Below the pieces are notes generated by a model that did not search any database, was not told the DNA's origin, and saw only the letters and a list, made by a program, of their open reading frames with translations. Source: Acidaminococcus massiliensis (GTDB lineage Bacteria > Bacillota > Negativicutes > Acidaminococcales > Acidaminococcaceae). Taken from it: a stretch of DNA of 64,000 nucleotides. Positions 39,836-48,511 of the stretch are shown one piece after another. The first letter of the stretch is position 1; each line of letters starts with the position of its first letter. The stretch is from assembly GCF_900095825.1 (NCBI RefSeq), contig NZ_LT608315.1, positions 753,465 through 817,464 of the forward strand. The letters run 5' to 3'. Made by a program: the position numbers and the translations under genes.

Positions 39836-40804
39836 ATGGATAACTTCAGTTTGCAAAAACCTTTGAATATGGCCCCCACGGGCATTGCCACTTTCGCCAA
39901 AACCGATCTGGCGCCGGATATCTATAACCTGAATGCGGACATTGCCGTTTTGGGAGCCCCTTTTGACTTGGCCATCCAGGGGCGGACGGGCTGCCGGCTG
40001 GGACCCCGGGGCATCCGGCTGGGGTCCACCCGGTTCACTTACAAAAAAGGCGGGACCTATGATTCCGAGCGGAAAGAATTCTATATGGATACGGATAAAT
40101 GGAAGGTCGTGGACTGCGGGGATGCGGATTATATCCCTGGAGACTTGGCCGGGACCATGGCCAATCTCCGGGAAGCGGTCCGGATCATCCAGAGCCAGGG
40201 GACCATGCCGGTAGTCCTGGGCGGGGACTGTGCCGTGGATTATCCGGTTCTCCAAGGCATGGAAGGTGCAGGAAATTTCGATATCATCCATATCGATGCC
40301 CATCTGGACTGGACCAAACCCCTGGACGGACAGAAATATTTCAACGGGTCTCCCATGCGGAATGCGGCGGGTCTGCCTTATGTGGGCCGGATCCTCCATC
40401 TGGGGATCCGGGGCATCGGCAGCAGCGGGCCGGAAGACTTTGCGGAAGCCCGGGAACATGGAGACGGGATCTACTCTGTCAGGGATGTCCGGAAAAAAGG
40501 CATCGATGCCATCTTGGAGGAATTCCAGCCGGCGGAAAAAGTGGTGCTTTGTTTTGACATTGATGCTATGGATGCAGTTTACGCTCCAGCTACCGGTTCT
40601 CCCATGTTCGGAGGATTCAATTATGACGATGCGGTAGATATCCTGGAAGCCATTGCCCGGCACACAGAACTGGTGGGGATGGTCCTGACGGAAGTGGCGC
40701 CGCCTTTCGATGATGTGGGCGGGACCACCGGGTATCTGGCGGCCCGTCTGATTTCCGATATGCTGGGCTTTGCCACCAAAGCCCGGGAAAAGAAACAGGA
40801 GTAA
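39836..40804 (+). CDS. agmatinase/arginase-family ureohydrolase with GGDC variant
   Basis: A 322-residue member of the ureohydrolase family, which hydrolyses guanidino compounds (agmatine, guanidinobutyrate, formiminoglutamate, others) with two metal ions. The second and third metal motifs are complete: IDAHLDW at 153-159 and FDIDAMD at 240-246. The first motif, normally GGDH, is GGDC (129-132), so one metal ligand His is replaced by Cys132. The rest of the fold looks intact (APFDLAIQGRTGCRLGP, LTEVAPPFD). The substrate is uncertain; plain agmatinase would be over-specific. A GAGGAG stretch precedes the ATG. It overlaps no other gene, and an ECF S component follows after three bases. Confidence 0.8.
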   Translation: MDNFSLQKPLNMAPTGIATFAKTDLAPDIYNLNADIAVLGAPFDLAIQGRTGCRLGPRGIRLGSTRFTYKKGGTYDSERKEFYMDTDKWKVVDCGDADYIPGDLAGTMANLREAVRIIQSQGTMPVVLGGDCAVDYPVLQGMEGAGNFDIIHIDAHLDWTKPLDGQKYFNGSPMRNAAGLPYVGRILHLGIRGIGSSGPEDFAEAREHGDGIYSVRDVRKKGIDAILEEFQPAEKVVLCFDIDAMDAVYAPATGSPMFGGFNYDDAVDILEAIARHTELVGMVLTEVAPPFDDVGGTTGYLAARLISDMLGFATKAREKKQE

Positions 40805-40807
40805 GCC

Positions 40808-41326
40808 ATGGCGGGGCTGCAGAAAAGGCGGCCCGGACAATGGATCACCATGATCGGGTTCTGTGTGGCCATGGAGGTGATCCTGGCCCGGTTCCTGTCT
40901 CTCCATACTTGGAATTTGAAAATCGGCTTCAGCTTCCTTCCCGTGGTGGCGGCAGCCTTGTGGGGCGGGCCTCTGGCCGGAGGCATCACCGGGGCCCTGG
41001 GAGATCTGATCGGTGCCCTGTTGTTTCCGGTAGGGGCTTATTTCCCGGGATTCACCCTGTCCAGCTTCCTGGATGGGGCGATTTACGGCTGGTGCTTCCG
41101 CAAAGGCACCGGCAAGCGGCAGATCCTCCTGGCGGTGCTGCTGGTCCAGGCGGCCATCAGCCTGCTGCTGAATACTTTCTGGCTCACGGTGCTGTTCCAG
41201 GTTTCCTGGAAGGAACTGGCCACTCTCCGGCTGTTCCAGTGCGCTGCAGGCATCGTAATCAAGTTCCTGCTGCTGAGTCTGGTACTGCCAGTCTTGAAGA
41301 AACATCTGGTTCCCTTAGGAAAATAA
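40808..41326 (+). CDS. ECF transporter S component, FolT-like
   Basis: A 172-residue membrane protein with about five or six hydrophobic segments. KIGFSFLPVVAAALWGGPLA, GGITGALGDLIGALLFP and YFPGFTLSSFLDGAIYG fit the folate-type S components of ECF transporters, which capture a vitamin-like substrate and use a shared ATPase module encoded elsewhere. It starts three bases after the ureohydrolase stop, so the two are co-translated. The pairing hints that it may import the ureohydrolase substrate rather than folate; that is inference. Confidence 0.82.
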   Translation: MAGLQKRRPGQWITMIGFCVAMEVILARFLSLHTWNLKIGFSFLPVVAAALWGGPLAGGITGALGDLIGALLFPVGAYFPGFTLSSFLDGAIYGWCFRKGTGKRQILLAVLLVQAAISLLLNTFWLTVLFQVSWKELATLRLFQCAAGIVIKFLLLSLVLPVLKKHLVPLGK

Positions 41327-41328
41327 AA

Positions 41329-41369
41329 GATGGGTGTGCTGCACGTCTTGTGCAGCACACCCATCTTTT
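41329..41369. terminator. bidirectional terminator
   Basis: AGATGGGTGTGCTGCAC / GTGCAGCACACCCATCT, loop GTCTT. It serves the transporter gene and the convergent radical SAM gene. Variant of the CTGCTGCAC set. Confidence 0.88.
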
Positions 41370-42772
41370 CAATCTGCCCCTAAAGGTATTTCTTCTTTTT
41401 CTTTCTTTTCCTGGATCTCCTTCCAAAGTTTTGCAGCCATAGGAGCCCAGGCTTTGGCATAAGCTTGGCAGCTGCCGCAGAGGGTATCCACGTCTTCCGG
41501 CGACTGGAGGTCGGTGGAACGGGCACCGGAGCGATGGACCATGGCTTTCAGGCAGTCAGGGTTCTCCAGCATGGGACAGGGCCGCAGGTGGTTTGCATTG
41601 AAAGGCTGCCCTTTGGCATATTCCTGGAACAGGGGCTGGCGCAGGCAAGTGAGCAGGTCGTCCCGGTTGATGTTGGCGCTGGAATAGTGGATGAATACGC
41701 AGGGTTCCACATCTCCGGCCGGGTTGATGTGGCAGTAGTTCCGTCCTCCAGCGATGCAGCCTCCGATGAATTCCCCGTCGTTCTGGAAATCGATGGGAAA
41801 CAGGGCTATGGGACTGTCACTGCTGCGGATCTTACGGATCCGCCGGACCATATAGGCACGCTGTTCCGGAGTGGGCAGCAGATCCAGAGAGGCTTCATTG
41901 CCTACCGGCATGTAATGGAAGAACCAGCTGTACCAGGCTCCGTTGTCCACCAGCATCTGGAGGAAACGGTCACTGGTGACGGTCTCGATGTTCTTCCGGG
42001 TGTAGCAGATGGAAGTCCCGAAGAAAATCCCGTATTTCTTCAAGAGAGACATGGCATGCATCACCTTATCGAAATCACCTTTGCCTCGGCGGCTGTCGTT
42101 GACTTCCCGGTAGCCTTCGATACTGATGGAGAAGCTCAGGTTCCCTACTTCAGCCACCTGGCGGCAGAAAGCATCATCGATCAAAGTGCCATTGGTGAAG
42201 GCATGGAATTCACAGTCTGGGTGAGCCCGACAGAGCTGCAGGATATCTGCTTTCCGGACTAGGGGTTCTCCTCCAGTCATCATAAAAGTGTGGACTCCCA
42301 GGGCTCTTCCCTGTGTGACGATCTTGTCCATGGTTTCGTAGGAAAGATTCAGGGTGTGGCCATATTCAGCGGCCCAGCAGCCGATGCAGTGCATATTGCA
42401 GGCACTGGTAGGGTCGAATAGGATGGTCCAGGGAATGTTGCAATGGTATTTTTCCCGGCAGGCTTTCCGGGTCTTCAATCCATAGAAGCCGGATTCAAAA
42501 CCTAGATCCATGATGCCGGTCTTAAGGATATGAGGATTGAGTGTGTCCAGTCCCCGTTCCACGAATTTCCACCATTTTCCTCCTTGGCGGATCAATTCTC
42601 TGGCACCTGCAAAAGAAGATTTGGCAAAAAAGCCTCCAAAGAATTTTTCCATCAAGTACGAAAGCCGGAGTAAGGATTTTTTCCGTTCTTCTGGATCTTT
42701 TACAGACAATACATGGTCAACGACCGTTTCAACAGCTTTCCGTTCAGCATCATGGATGAGCTTGCTTTCCAT
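41369..42772 (-). CDS. radical SAM/SPASM-type protein of unknown function
   Basis: A 467-residue enzyme. The radical SAM cluster motif CNMHCIGC is at 125-132, MMTGGEPL is the SAM-binding GGE motif, and ISIEGYREVNDSRRGKG follows. The C-terminal part has more Cys (GGCIAGGRNYCHINPAGDVEPC and CPMLENPDC, then LCGSC), arranged like SPASM or twitch auxiliary cluster sites. The N-terminal 110 residues are helical and specific to this branch. I chose the ATG at 42772, which has AAGGAG nine bases before; the two upstream ATGs overlap that site. No precursor peptide or maturase partner is adjacent, so its product is unknown. Confidence 0.85.
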   Translation of the reverse strand: MESKLIHDAERKAVETVVDHVLSVKDPEERKKSLLRLSYLMEKFFGGFFAKSSFAGARELIRQGGKWWKFVERGLDTLNPHILKTGIMDLGFESGFYGLKTRKACREKYHCNIPWTILFDPTSACNMHCIGCWAAEYGHTLNLSYETMDKIVTQGRALGVHTFMMTGGEPLVRKADILQLCRAHPDCEFHAFTNGTLIDDAFCRQVAEVGNLSFSISIEGYREVNDSRRGKGDFDKVMHAMSLLKKYGIFFGTSICYTRKNIETVTSDRFLQMLVDNGAWYSWFFHYMPVGNEASLDLLPTPEQRAYMVRRIRKIRSSDSPIALFPIDFQNDGEFIGGCIAGGRNYCHINPAGDVEPCVFIHYSSANINRDDLLTCLRQPLFQEYAKGQPFNANHLRPCPMLENPDCLKAMVHRSGARSTDLQSPEDVDTLCGSCQAYAKAWAPMAAKLWKEIQEKKEKEEIPLGAD

Positions 42773-42807
42773 GATCCTCATCTCCTTCATCACAACTTCT
42801 GTTATAG

Positions 42808-42835
42808 AGTATAGCAGGTTGGAATGAAAAGTCAA
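42808..42835 (-). promoter_or_regulatory. promoter of the radical SAM gene
   Basis: On the minus strand: TTGACT (42835-42830) and TATACT (42813-42808), spacer 16. The 65 bases upstream are very AT-rich and might act as an UP element. Confidence 0.65.
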
Positions 42836-42898
42836 AAAAGACAAATTAATTTCACAATTAAATATAAAAAACAAATAAAAATGTAATAATGTGTTACA

Positions 42899-42936
42899 AA
42901 AAGGGGGCTGCTGCGCATGCAACAGCCCTTTTTACA
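42899..42936. terminator. terminator after azlD
   Basis: GGGGGCTGCTGCGC / GCAACAGCCC-type stem with A5 and T5 flanks. Variant of the CTGCTGCAC set; serves the minus-strand azlCD pair. Confidence 0.8.
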
Positions 42937-43255
42937 ATACATATTCCAGCAATGCAAACACGCCGCCTCCGGCCAGTACGGCCACTCCCAGGGATTTTGT
43001 CTTCAGCACCAGAGGGGTGATCAGCAGGGTGGTCAGCAAGGGAATGTTGTGGAGGGAAAGGTTCACGTGGCCTTCTGTCAGGAAAATATCCGGGAATACC
43101 AGGGCACCAAAAATGGCGGGAGGGACAAAATTCAGCCAGACTTTGAACCAGTGGGGAATGGGATACTTCTTGAGGATGGCCATGGGGAGGATCCGAGGCA
43201 GGAAACCGGTCAGGGCCATGATCAGGATGACGCCGAGAATATAATTTTGGTTCAT
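42932..43255 (-). CDS. azlD: AzlD-type branched-chain amino acid exporter subunit
   Basis: A 107-residue membrane protein with four hydrophobic segments; LTGFLPRILPMAILKKYPIP is the conserved AzlD stretch. Its ATG overlaps the azlC stop (ATGA), so the two are coupled. With AzlC it exports branched-chain amino acids or analogues in the known system. Confidence 0.9.
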   Translation of the reverse strand: MNQNYILGVILIMALTGFLPRILPMAILKKYPIPHWFKVWLNFVPPAIFGALVFPDIFLTEGHVNLSLHNIPLLTTLLITPLVLKTKSLGVAVLAGGGVFALLEYVL

Positions 43256-44007
43256 GCTTCCGTCCCTCTTTCTATGGTAGTGCAGGATCCTTCTTCCGGC
43301 ACTGCTGATTTTCGAGGCTGGATTTTCTTTTCGTGCTGCAGATACAGCCAAGCAGCAACCCCGGAAGGCAGCAGGGACGCCACTACGATATGCAGCTTGA
43401 AGGGAACCATTTGGGCAAGGAGGACGGCCAGGATCCCGGCGGTCAGACCGGTGATCACCATGGTCCGGTTTTTCAGGTAGTTGGACCAGATGCCCAGGAA
43501 CATGGCAGTCAGGATATAGGAAACCAGGGACAGATCCAGCTGGATCAGCTTGGATGCATAACAGCCGAAAGCATTGGCCACGGCCCAGACCACCATGCTG
43601 AGGAGATCCAGGCCCAGGGCCTCTTTATGGGTCCAGTGTTCTGTCTCATTTTGGAAAGAGGAAAGATTCAGGGCAAAAGTTTCATCCGTGGTCCCGTAGG
43701 AGAATAGAGCTGTGTACAGGCCGGATTTTTTGGAAACTAGGGGAGCCAGGGTGGAGGTGAACAGAGCATAGCGGAGGTTCACCATCAGGATGGTCAGGGC
43801 AATGGAAATATAGGAAGCACTTTGGAGCATCATGGCGATCCCGATGAATTGGGAACTGCCGGCAAAGGCCAACACACTCATGATGAACATATGGAATGGA
43901 TTCAGACCGGCTTTTTCACCCAGCATGCCGCAGGCTATGCCCAGGACCCAGTAGCCCAGGATGATGGGAGCATCTTTCTGCAGGACCCGCCGTGTAATAT
44001 ATCCCAT
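43252..44007 (-). CDS. azlC: AzlC-type branched-chain amino acid exporter subunit
   Basis: A 251-residue inner-membrane protein with about seven to eight segments. APIILGYWVLGIACGMLGEK, SVLAFAGSSQFIGIAMM and the polar SYGTTDETFAL loop are family marks. I chose the ATG at 44007, seven bases after GAAGG; a longer start at 44025 lacks a ribosome site. The tail after about 225 is polar and cytosolic. The upstream region is shared with DUF1015. Confidence 0.9.
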   Translation of the reverse strand: MGYITRRVLQKDAPIILGYWVLGIACGMLGEKAGLNPFHMFIMSVLAFAGSSQFIGIAMMLQSASYISIALTILMVNLRYALFTSTLAPLVSKKSGLYTALFSYGTTDETFALNLSSFQNETEHWTHKEALGLDLLSMVVWAVANAFGCYASKLIQLDLSLVSYILTAMFLGIWSNYLKNRTMVITGLTAGILAVLLAQMVPFKLHIVVASLLPSGVAAWLYLQHEKKIQPRKSAVPEEGSCTTIERGTEA

Positions 44008-44083
44008 GGAAAAACCTTCTTTCAATGTACAATGGATACAGGATTCTTTGTGCCATATTATATACCACTTTACAAATTTTTAC

Positions 44084-44108
44084 TATAGACGCACATCTAT
44101 GGTATAAT
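44084..44108. promoter_or_regulatory. divergent region with inverted repeat and -10 for the DUF1015 operon
   Basis: ATAGA and TCTAT arms flank CGCACA (44085-44100), just before TATAAT at 44103-44108. No strong -35 is seen. The repeat may bind a regulator of azlCD, the serC operon, or both. Confidence 0.4.
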
Positions 44109-44191
44109 GAGCGTATAACATCACATAAAAAAGACTTTTTTGTTACGAAAAAATCAGAAAAAACGAATGATATCAAGCGGGAGTGATAATT

Positions 44192-45457
44192 ATGGCAGAA
44201 ATCAGACCTTTTGCTGCCCTGCGTCCGGTACCGGAGCTGGTAAGCAAAATCGCTGAATTACCTTATGATGTAATGAGCACCCAGGAAGCACGGGATATCC
44301 TGAAGGAGAATCCTCTGAGCTTCGTGCGGGTCAGCCGGGCAGAAGCAGACCTGCCGGAAGAAATTTCGGAATCCGATCCCCGGGTGTATGGAAAGGCCAG
44401 GGAGAACCTGGAAAGATACATTGCTGAGGGACAGATGAAACAGGATCCCCAGCCCTATTACTATATCTATCGACAGCAGATGGGAGCCTATATCCAGATT
44501 GGCCTGGTGGCGGCTGCTTCTTTGAAAGAATACAAGGAAGGGATCATCAAGCGCCATGAGCTGACCCGGCAGAACAAGGAGACCGACCGGGTGAACCATA
44601 TCCTGGCCACCAAGGCCCAGACGGGGCCTGTGTTCCTGGCTTATAAGAGCAAGGGACTCCTGACGGCGTTCTTGCTGGAATACATGGGGAGTCATATGCC
44701 GGTCTATAATTTTGTAGGGGATGACAAGATCCGTCATACCCTGTATGTAATCAGCGAACCGCTGAAAGTAAAGGAAGTGACCCGGCTCTTCCAGCAGGTC
44801 CCTGAACTGTATATCGCCGATGGCCATCACCGCTGTGCGGCGGCTCTCCGGGTAGCGGAAGAACTGGGGAAACGGCCAGGCCAGACGGGGAAGGAAGAAT
44901 ACAACTACGTATTGGCGGTGATCTTTCCCTCCAATATGCTCCATATCCTGCCTTACAACCGGATTGTCCGGGATCTGGGGGAACTGAGCGAAGAGAAGTT
45001 CCTGGAAATGGTCCAAGAGAAATTCCTTATGGAAAAAGCCGACCGTCCGGTGACTCCCCAGGCACCCCATACCTTCGGCATGTACATCAGCGGCCAGTGG
45101 TATAAACTGACCGCCAAGCCGGACACCTATCCGACGGAAGATCCCATCCATTCCTTGGATGTGAGCATCCTCCAAGACAACCTGCTGGCACCGGTGCTGG
45201 GCATCGATGATCCTCGGACGGATCCCCGGATCGACTTTGTAGGAGGGGTACGGGGACTGGGGGCCCTGGAAGATGCTGTAGATGGAGAAGATGCCACGGT
45301 GGCCTTCTCTATGTATCCTACTTCCATGGATCAGCTGATGAATGTGGCAGACAAGGGACTGGTGATGCCGCCCAAATCCACTTGGTTTGAACCGAAACTG
45401 CGGGATGCGCTGACGGTACATATGATAGGAGATGAACAAGATGGGAAGAATCTATAA
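44192..45457 (+). CDS. DUF1015 family protein
   Basis: A 421-residue protein of the DUF1015 family, often found next to serine-biosynthesis genes in Firmicutes, as here. MAEIRPFAALRPVPELVSKI is the typical start, HELTRQNKETDRVNHI and YIADGHHRCAAAL are conserved. The latter recalls a nucleotide- or phosphate-binding loop, and a kinase role has been suggested for relatives. I chose ATG 44192 after GGGAGTG. Its last 17 bases overlap serC, so the two genes are coupled. Confidence 0.9.
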   Translation: MAEIRPFAALRPVPELVSKIAELPYDVMSTQEARDILKENPLSFVRVSRAEADLPEEISESDPRVYGKARENLERYIAEGQMKQDPQPYYYIYRQQMGAYIQIGLVAAASLKEYKEGIIKRHELTRQNKETDRVNHILATKAQTGPVFLAYKSKGLLTAFLLEYMGSHMPVYNFVGDDKIRHTLYVISEPLKVKEVTRLFQQVPELYIADGHHRCAAALRVAEELGKRPGQTGKEEYNYVLAVIFPSNMLHILPYNRIVRDLGELSEEKFLEMVQEKFLMEKADRPVTPQAPHTFGMYISGQWYKLTAKPDTYPTEDPIHSLDVSILQDNLLAPVLGIDDPRTDPRIDFVGGVRGLGALEDAVDGEDATVAFSMYPTSMDQLMNVADKGLVMPPKSTWFEPKLRDALTVHMIGDEQDGKNL

Positions 45458-46526
45458 TTTTGGAGCCGGCCCGTCCATGATGCCTCTGCCGGTACTGGAA
45501 CAGGCCCAGCGGGAACTGCTGGATTACAAGGGCAGCGGGATGTCTATGCTGGAAATCAGCCACCGGAATGCCTTGTTTGAAGAAGTAAATGATCAGGCCC
45601 AGGCGCATATCAAACAGCTGCTGGGGATGGATGACAGCTGGGTGGTGATGTTCATGGGAGGCGGGGCTTCCCTGCAGTTTTCCATGATCCCTATGAATTT
45701 CCTGACCCCTGGCAAAGTGGCAGCTTATGCCATTACCAGCACCTTTTCTGAAAAGGCCATCAAAGAAGCCCATAAGGTAGGAAAAGCAGTGGAAATCTAC
45801 AGCAGCAAAGCCACGGGCCTGGACCGGGTGCCCCGTCCGGAAGAGCTGAAGCTGCCGGAGAACTGTGCTTACCTGCATCTGACTGGGAACTGTACCGCAG
45901 AGGGACTGGAATATTTCCATTATCCTGATACGGGAGATGTACCGCTGATCGTGGACATGTCCTCGGACATCCTGAGCCGGCCCATTCCCCTGGACAAATT
46001 CTCCTTGATTTATAATGGTGCCCAGAAGAATATCGGACCTGCCGGGGTGACTGTGGTCATGGCCAAAAAGGAGTTCCTGAAGGGCCGGGATCCCCAGCTG
46101 CCCACCATGATGAACTATGAAACTTTTGCGGATCATGATTCCACCTATAATACACCGCCGGTGTTCGGAGTCTATCTGGTGGATCTCATGTCCCAGTGGC
46201 TGCTGGATCAGGGAGGCCTGGGCGCAATGGAAAAGCGCAATCGGGCCAAGGCCAAACTGGTCTATGATGTGCTGGATGCCCATCCGGGATTTTACCGGGG
46301 CCATGCCCAGAAGGACAGCCGTTCCCTGATGAATGTGACCTTCAATCTGCCTTCCAAAGAACTGGAAACCCGCTTTGTGGCAGAGGCGAAGGAGCAGGGA
46401 CTGGCAGGCCTGAAAGGCCATCGTTCCATCGGAGGAATCCGGGCTTCCATCTATAATGCCATGCCGCTGGAAGGGGCCCAGGCCCTCACCGACTTTATGG
46501 AAAACTTTTGGAAGAACAATCGGTAA
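45441..46526 (+). CDS. serC: phosphoserine aminotransferase
   Basis: PLP enzyme of serine synthesis that converts 3-phosphohydroxypyruvate and glutamate to phosphoserine. The 361-residue protein has YNFGAGPSMMPLPVLEQAQ, MGGGASLQFSMIPMN, DMSSDILSRPI and the PLP Lys in YNGAQKNIGPAGV. I chose ATG 45441, nine bases after GGAG; the ATG at 45432 overlaps it. Between DUF1015 and gltS. It may supply the cell with serine while using glutamate, which gltS imports. Confidence 0.95.
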   Translation: MGRIYNFGAGPSMMPLPVLEQAQRELLDYKGSGMSMLEISHRNALFEEVNDQAQAHIKQLLGMDDSWVVMFMGGGASLQFSMIPMNFLTPGKVAAYAITSTFSEKAIKEAHKVGKAVEIYSSKATGLDRVPRPEELKLPENCAYLHLTGNCTAEGLEYFHYPDTGDVPLIVDMSSDILSRPIPLDKFSLIYNGAQKNIGPAGVTVVMAKKEFLKGRDPQLPTMMNYETFADHDSTYNTPPVFGVYLVDLMSQWLLDQGGLGAMEKRNRAKAKLVYDVLDAHPGFYRGHAQKDSRSLMNVTFNLPSKELETRFVAEAKEQGLAGLKGHRSIGGIRASIYNAMPLEGAQALTDFMENFWKNNR

Positions 46527-46538
46527 GGACGTGAAAAT

Positions 46539-47789
46539 ATGATTATTTCCCTGGTAAAGGGAATCCTGACCATCCATGCCGATGGAATCTGCACCACCTC
46601 TTTGGCAGCTGTCATGCTGCTGGTGGGATGCTGGCTGAAAGCCCGGAACCAGCTGCTCCGCAAGTACTGTCTGCCAGCTCCCGTCATTGGGGGATCGCTG
46701 GCCATGTTCCTGGTCTTTTTGGGCCACGAAGCCGGTCTAGTCCATATCCAGTTCGATACCCAGTTCCAGACTCCTTTTATGATTTGCTTCTTTACAGCGG
46801 TGGGATTGGGGGCGAAACTTTCTGCCTTCAGCAAGGGCATGAACCAGGGCGGGAAACTGCTGCTGGTTTACTGGCTGATCACAGCTTTCATCTCTCTGTG
46901 CCAGAATCTGATCGGGCTGACCGTGGGACACTTGATCGGCCTAGAACCGGCTTATTCTCTGCTGGCCTCTGCTATATCCATGGTGGGAGGACATGGAGCA
47001 GCCGGGGCCTATGGGAGCACCTTCTTGAAAATGGGCTATCCTGCCAGTATGGAAGTGGGGGCTTCTGCCGCTACTTTCGGACTCATTGCGGCAGTGATGT
47101 GCGGCGGTCCCATGGGCCGTTTCTTGATTGAAAAATATCATCTCCATGCCGAAGAGGAGGAAGAAGCACAGCCTCTTCCGGAAAAACCCAAGAATCTGAC
47201 CCATCAGCAGCTGGCTCGACTGGATATCCTGAAGAATGTGGCAGTGATCCTCATCTGCATGGGTTTGGGTGTCTGGCTGGCCCAGGGCGTAGGGATCCTG
47301 CTGAATATGACTTTTCCCAGCTATGTCTGTGCCATGTTTGTGGGGGTCTTGGTCCGGAATCTTAACGAAAAAGCCCACTGGTACCGTTTCAGTGAATCTC
47401 TGGTCAGCTCCTTTGGGGAAATCATGCTGAACTTGTATCTAGCCATTGTGCTCATGTCCCTGAAATTATGGGAAATGGCCGGAATCCTCAGCGGGGTGAT
47501 GCTCATCGTCCTGGCTCATGTGGCATTCATGCTGGTCATGTGCTATTTTGTGGTGTTCCGGGTCTTGGGGAGCAACTACGATGCGGCAGTGATGTGCGCT
47601 GGGCTCTGCGGTCATGGTCTGGGGGCGGTGCCGTCTGCCATGGTGAACATGACGGTGCTGGCGGACCAGTACGGGATGAGCCGGAAAGCCTTCTTGATTG
47701 TTCCAGTGGTAGGTTCCTGCCTGGCGGATCTGGCCTATCAGCCCCACACCCTGCTCTTGATCAAGCTGTTTGTGGAGAATTTGAATTAA
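46539..47789 (+). CDS. gltS: sodium/glutamate symporter GltS
   Basis: A 416-residue inner-membrane carrier for glutamate with sodium. About ten hydrophobic segments in two inverted halves are visible; VIGGSLAMF, ISMVGGHGAAGAYGSTF and CAGLCGHGLGAVPSAMVNM are the re-entrant loop motifs of the family. It follows serC by 12 bases in one operon, which fits glutamate as amino donor and as a main fuel of Acidaminococcus-like bacteria. Confidence 0.94.
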   Translation: MIISLVKGILTIHADGICTTSLAAVMLLVGCWLKARNQLLRKYCLPAPVIGGSLAMFLVFLGHEAGLVHIQFDTQFQTPFMICFFTAVGLGAKLSAFSKGMNQGGKLLLVYWLITAFISLCQNLIGLTVGHLIGLEPAYSLLASAISMVGGHGAAGAYGSTFLKMGYPASMEVGASAATFGLIAAVMCGGPMGRFLIEKYHLHAEEEEEAQPLPEKPKNLTHQQLARLDILKNVAVILICMGLGVWLAQGVGILLNMTFPSYVCAMFVGVLVRNLNEKAHWYRFSESLVSSFGEIMLNLYLAIVLMSLKLWEMAGILSGVMLIVLAHVAFMLVMCYFVVFRVLGSNYDAAVMCAGLCGHGLGAVPSAMVNMTVLADQYGMSRKAFLIVPVVGSCLADLAYQPHTLLLIKLFVENLN

Positions 47790-47822
47790 AGGGGTTGTTG
47801 CACGCGCAACAGCCCCTTAATT
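47789..47822 (+). terminator. terminator after gltS
   Basis: AAGGGGTTGTTGC / GCAACAGCCCCTT with a short loop; weak T-tract. Variant of the CTGCTGCAC set. Confidence 0.75.
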
Positions 47823-47846
47823 CACAATAAGTTTGACCTTTTGACA

Positions 47847-47875
47847 TTGACAGAGTTACAAAAATCAGATACCAT
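47847..47875 (+). promoter_or_regulatory. promoter of the lemA pair
   Basis: TTGACA at 47847-47852 (a second TTGACA lies just before, at 47841) and TACCAT at 47870-47875, spacer 17. Confidence 0.6.
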
Positions 47876-47926
47876 GCTGGATAGAAAAAGACTTTTTGAC
47901 AGTCATTTACAAGGAGGAGTATACAG

Positions 47927-48481
47927 ATGAAAAAAGGCTTGGCTGTTTTCTTTGTTGTGGTTCTGCTGCTGGCCGGCTGGGTCTTCGGATCCTATAACGG
48001 GGTAGTGGCTGCCAATGAGAATGTCAATGGAAAATGGAGCCAGGTGGAAACCCAGCTCCAGCGTCGCAGTGATTTGATCCCCAACTTGGTGAATACGGTA
48101 AAAGGCTATTCCGCCCATGAGAGCCAGGTGTTCACCGATGTGGCCAATGCCCGGGCCAAATTGGCTGGTGCCCGGAATGTATCAGAAACTTCCCAGGCCA
48201 ACGGGGAATTGAGCGGCGCCCTGACTCGACTCCTAGCCCTTTCTGAGAATTATCCCCAGTTGAAGGCCAATACCAATTTTATCCAGCTACAGGATGAACT
48301 GGCGGGAACGGAAAATCGGCTGGCTGTGGCTCGGAAGGACTATAACGATGCGGCCCAGACGTATAATGCCAAGATCAAGAGTTTTCCTACAGTGTTGGTG
48401 GCCCGGCTGATGGGTTTCCAGGAACGGAGCTACTTCCAGGCGGATCCACAGGCCCAGAAAGCTCCCCAGGTGAAGTTTTAA
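47927..48481 (+). CDS. lemA: LemA family protein
   Basis: A 184-residue protein with one N-terminal membrane segment and a helical-bundle domain on the outer side. NENVNGKWSQVETQLQRRSD and LIPNLVNTVKGYSAHE are the LemA signature, and YPQLKANTNFIQLQDELAGT is the second. GGAGG precedes ATG 47927. It is commonly next to a TPM-domain gene, as here. The molecular role is not settled; an envelope function is likely. Confidence 0.94.
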   Translation: MKKGLAVFFVVVLLLAGWVFGSYNGVVAANENVNGKWSQVETQLQRRSDLIPNLVNTVKGYSAHESQVFTDVANARAKLAGARNVSETSQANGELSGALTRLLALSENYPQLKANTNFIQLQDELAGTENRLAVARKDYNDAAQTYNAKIKSFPTVLVARLMGFQERSYFQADPQAQKAPQVKF

Positions 48482-48511
48482 CAGAACGGGCAGCGTGAAA
48501 GGAGGAAGCCT

